Shown here piece by piece: positions 6,448-7,826 of a DNA stretch of 7,826 nt. Source of the stretch: Syntrophaceae bacterium (GTDB lineage: Bacteria; Desulfobacterota; Syntrophia; Syntrophales; UBA2210); the NCBI GenBank assembly GCA_030619435.1, contig JAUXBI010000075.1, forward strand, positions 1 to 7,826. The letters run 5' to 3'. The notes under the pieces are model-generated. The model did no database searches. It was not told where the DNA came from and was given only the letters and a program-made list of their open reading frames with translations. The position numbers were made by a program, and so were the translations under genes. The stretch's first letter is position 1. Each line of letters starts with the position of its first letter.

Positions 6448-7596
6448 ATGTCAAACGATGAAAAGTGGAAAGTGCACAATCCTCATGGTGACAGGCGTGT
6501 GGTTGTCACCAAGGGATTGCCGGGTGTAAGATGGCTGGAGATTTTAATCCAGGCGGGCTGCAGGGTAGATGTCTGCACGTCAACGGACATCCTGAGTACT
6601 GGAGAGATCAGCTCCGCGATAGGCGACAACTGCTCAGGAGTCATAGGGCAACTGACCGAAGTCTGGGGAAATGAACTTTTCTCCGTCCTTGCGAATGCCG
6701 GAGGGAGGGCATACAGTAATTACGCCGTGGGTTACAACAACGTGGATGTCGGAGCCGCGACAAGGCATGGTATCTGTGTGGGAAACACCCCCGGTGTGTT
6801 GACCGAAACAACCGCAGAAATGGCTGTAGCCTTGACATTCTCGGCGGCGCGCAGGGTAGTGGAGGCTGACAGGTTTACACGCGAAGGAAAGTTCATAAGC
6901 TGGCTTCCAACCATGTTTCTCGGAGAGCTTCTCTATGGGAAGACGCTTGGCGTTATAGGGGCGGGACGTATCGGCGCCGCCTATGCGCGCATGATGGTCG
7001 AGGGGCACAAGATGGATCTCGTTTATTATGATCTGTACCGGAACAGCGCCCTCGAAGATTATGTGGCTGCTTATGCGGATTTTTTGGAGTCACGCGGGGA
7101 GCGACCGGTTACGTGCAGACGGGCAGAGAATGTGGAAGACCTGCTCCGGGTGTCCGATCTTGTGAGCCTGCATCCGGTGCTCGATGAAACCACACATCAT
7201 CTGATAAATGCCCAACGCCTGAAACTTATGAAGAAAAACGCGATTCTGGTTAACGCGAGCAGAGGGCCATTGATCGATGAAGAGGCCCTTGTCGAACACT
7301 GCCGGAATAATCCGGATTTTCGTGCAGGCCTTGATGTCTTTGAGGATGAACCTGCTCTGAAGCCGGGTTTAAGCAAACTTGACAATGTGGTAATCGTGCC
7401 CCATCTCGGTTCGGCAACCATCTGGACGAGGCAGAGCATGGCCATCCTTGCGGCAGGAAACGTGGCGGGAATCCTGTTGGGATATCCGGCATGGAAAATA
7501 GAAAGCACCTTACCCTTCCTGGAAGATAATCCCCCGGAAGCGGCTCCAAGTATTGTCAATTCAGAAGAGATGGGCATCCCGGAATATGCCGGGTAA
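6448..7596 (+). CDS. NAD(P)H-dependent hydroxypyruvate reductase, plant HPR1-like
   Basis: This is a 382-residue cytoplasmic D-isomer-specific 2-hydroxyacid dehydrogenase, which reduces hydroxypyruvate or glyoxylate (or related 2-oxoacids) to D-glycerate or glycolate. The split substrate domain surrounds a Rossmann domain with VIGAGRIG (GxGxxG at 171-176). Catalytic residues by family pattern are Arg272 (NASRGP), Glu301 (VFEDEP) and His319 (VPHLGSAT). From memory it lines up with plant peroxisomal HPR1 almost end to end: VHNPHG..RVVVTK, GCRVDVC, GVIGQLTEVWG, AVGYNNVDV, GNTPGVLTETTAE, IGAGRIGAAYARMMVEG, LHPVLDETTHHL and the C-terminal PSIVNS. It lacks the plant SKL peroxisomal tail and ends in IPEYAG. 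Length matches HPR1 (about 386). ATG has AGGAGG five bases upstream. The stop is 12 bases before the aminotransferase, so the two are coupled. Activity on aromatic 2-oxoacids is possible but not indicated. Confidence 0.9.
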   Translation: MSNDEKWKVHNPHGDRRVVVTKGLPGVRWLEILIQAGCRVDVCTSTDILSTGEISSAIGDNCSGVIGQLTEVWGNELFSVLANAGGRAYSNYAVGYNNVDVGAATRHGICVGNTPGVLTETTAEMAVALTFSAARRVVEADRFTREGKFISWLPTMFLGELLYGKTLGVIGAGRIGAAYARMMVEGHKMDLVYYDLYRNSALEDYVAAYADFLESRGERPVTCRRAENVEDLLRVSDLVSLHPVLDETTHHLINAQRLKLMKKNAILVNASRGPLIDEEALVEHCRNNPDFRAGLDVFEDEPALKPGLSKLDNVVIVPHLGSATIWTRQSMAILAAGNVAGILLGYPAWKIESTLPFLEDNPPEAAPSIVNSEEMGIPEYAG

Positions 7597-7608
7597 AAGG
7601 AGAAGACC

Positions 7609-7826
7609 ATGAGAATCGCGGACAGGATAGAGCGTCTGGGGGTTGAAACCGCCTTTGCCGTTTCCGCCGAGGCGGCCGCCCTCGCGGCAGGGGGGAACAA
7701 GGGAGATCCCTTTCACCTGGGTGGTTTAAACGTCATAACGCCTTCCAACATTATGGATGCGGCTGAAAAGGCAATGCGGGGAGGAAAGACAGGCTATTGT
7801 CCGAACGCGGGGATACCTCAGTTGCG
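7609..7826 (+). CDS. Class I/II PLP aminotransferase, N-terminal part (3' end outside window)
   Basis: The first 72 codons of a pyridoxal-phosphate (fold type I) aminotransferase related to aspartate aminotransferase are present. The start ATG has AAGGAG at 7597-7602, six bases upstream, and the site begins immediately after the dehydrogenase stop codon (7594-7596). Visible family segments are the N-terminal helix RIADRIERLGVETAFAVSAE, the strand and turn FHLGGLNVITPSNI, and GKTGYCPNAGIPQLR, the usual tyrosine-containing substrate-binding block before the large domain. The PLP lysine and the rest of the protein are beyond the edge, so the amino donor cannot be judged. Coupled to a hydroxypyruvate reductase it could make hydroxypyruvate from serine. 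Coupled to an arylacetate pathway it could deaminate an aromatic amino acid. The family is clear; the specificity is unknown. Confidence 0.85.
   Translation, partial: MRIADRIERLGVETAFAVSAEAAALAAGGNKGDPFHLGGLNVITPSNIMDAAEKAMRGGKTGYCPNAGIPQL

Noticed and set aside
7197..7700. Long minus-strand open frame (167 codons) under the dehydrogenase
   Set aside because: It is antisense to conserved catalytic residues of the dehydrogenase and has no recognisable family features or convincing ribosome site. It is a codon-bias shadow.
1..7826. CRISPR array, tRNA, rRNA or insertion sequence
   Set aside because: No regularly spaced repeats, cloverleaf-like sequence, transposase reading frame or paired terminal inverted repeats were seen on either strand.

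Overview
The window is an anaerobe-type catabolic or fermentative gene cluster with every gene on the + strand. It holds the 3' end of a glycerol kinase, a glycyl radical enzyme (GRE), its radical-SAM activating enzyme, a two-half FMN-binding split-barrel protein, an OFA-type major facilitator transporter, a hydroxypyruvate-reductase-type D-2-hydroxyacid dehydrogenase, and the first 72 codons of a class I aminotransferase. A glycyl radical enzyme is destroyed by oxygen, so the host is almost certainly a strict or facultative anaerobe. Moderate GC (about 52-55% in sampled lines of the core genes), AAGGAG-type ribosome sites, and GTG and TTG starts suit a Desulfobacterota or Syntrophobacterales-like bacterium. 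That lineage is an inference, not something the sequence proves.

Layout: 3-512 glpK (5' truncated); 577-3093 GRE catalytic subunit (838 aa); about 3118/3148-4152 activating enzyme; 4175-5020 split-barrel protein; 5021-5158 intergenic region containing a relic of a dehydrogenase gene and a possible promoter; 5159-6382 AT-rich MFS transporter; 6448-7596 dehydrogenase; 7609-7826 aminotransferase (3' truncated). Most gaps are short and start with a strong Shine-Dalgarno sequence, so GRE-activase-split barrel probably form one transcription unit and dehydrogenase-aminotransferase another or its continuation.

How the genes may work together: the GRE carries the GCLE active-site loop and a C-terminal glycyl loop that most resemble, from memory, the arylacetate decarboxylases (indoleacetate, phenylacetate and 4-hydroxyphenylacetate decarboxylases). 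The activase installs the glycyl radical. The transporter could import or export an organic acid. The aminotransferase and dehydrogenase could interconvert amino acids, 2-oxoacids and 2-hydroxyacids. One reading is fermentation of an aromatic amino acid by way of an arylacetate; another is a serine-hydroxypyruvate-glycerate branch that merely neighbours the GRE operon.

Most notable points: (1) the activase has no ATG near its excellent ribosome site, and an ATA codon sits exactly where the start should be; (2) the AT-rich transporter gene is flanked on its left by a broken copy of the 5' end of a dehydrogenase gene like the one on its right; (3) the dehydrogenase is strikingly like plant peroxisomal HPR1; (4) a duplicated split-barrel flavoprotein-like gene of unknown role sits directly behind the GRE activase.
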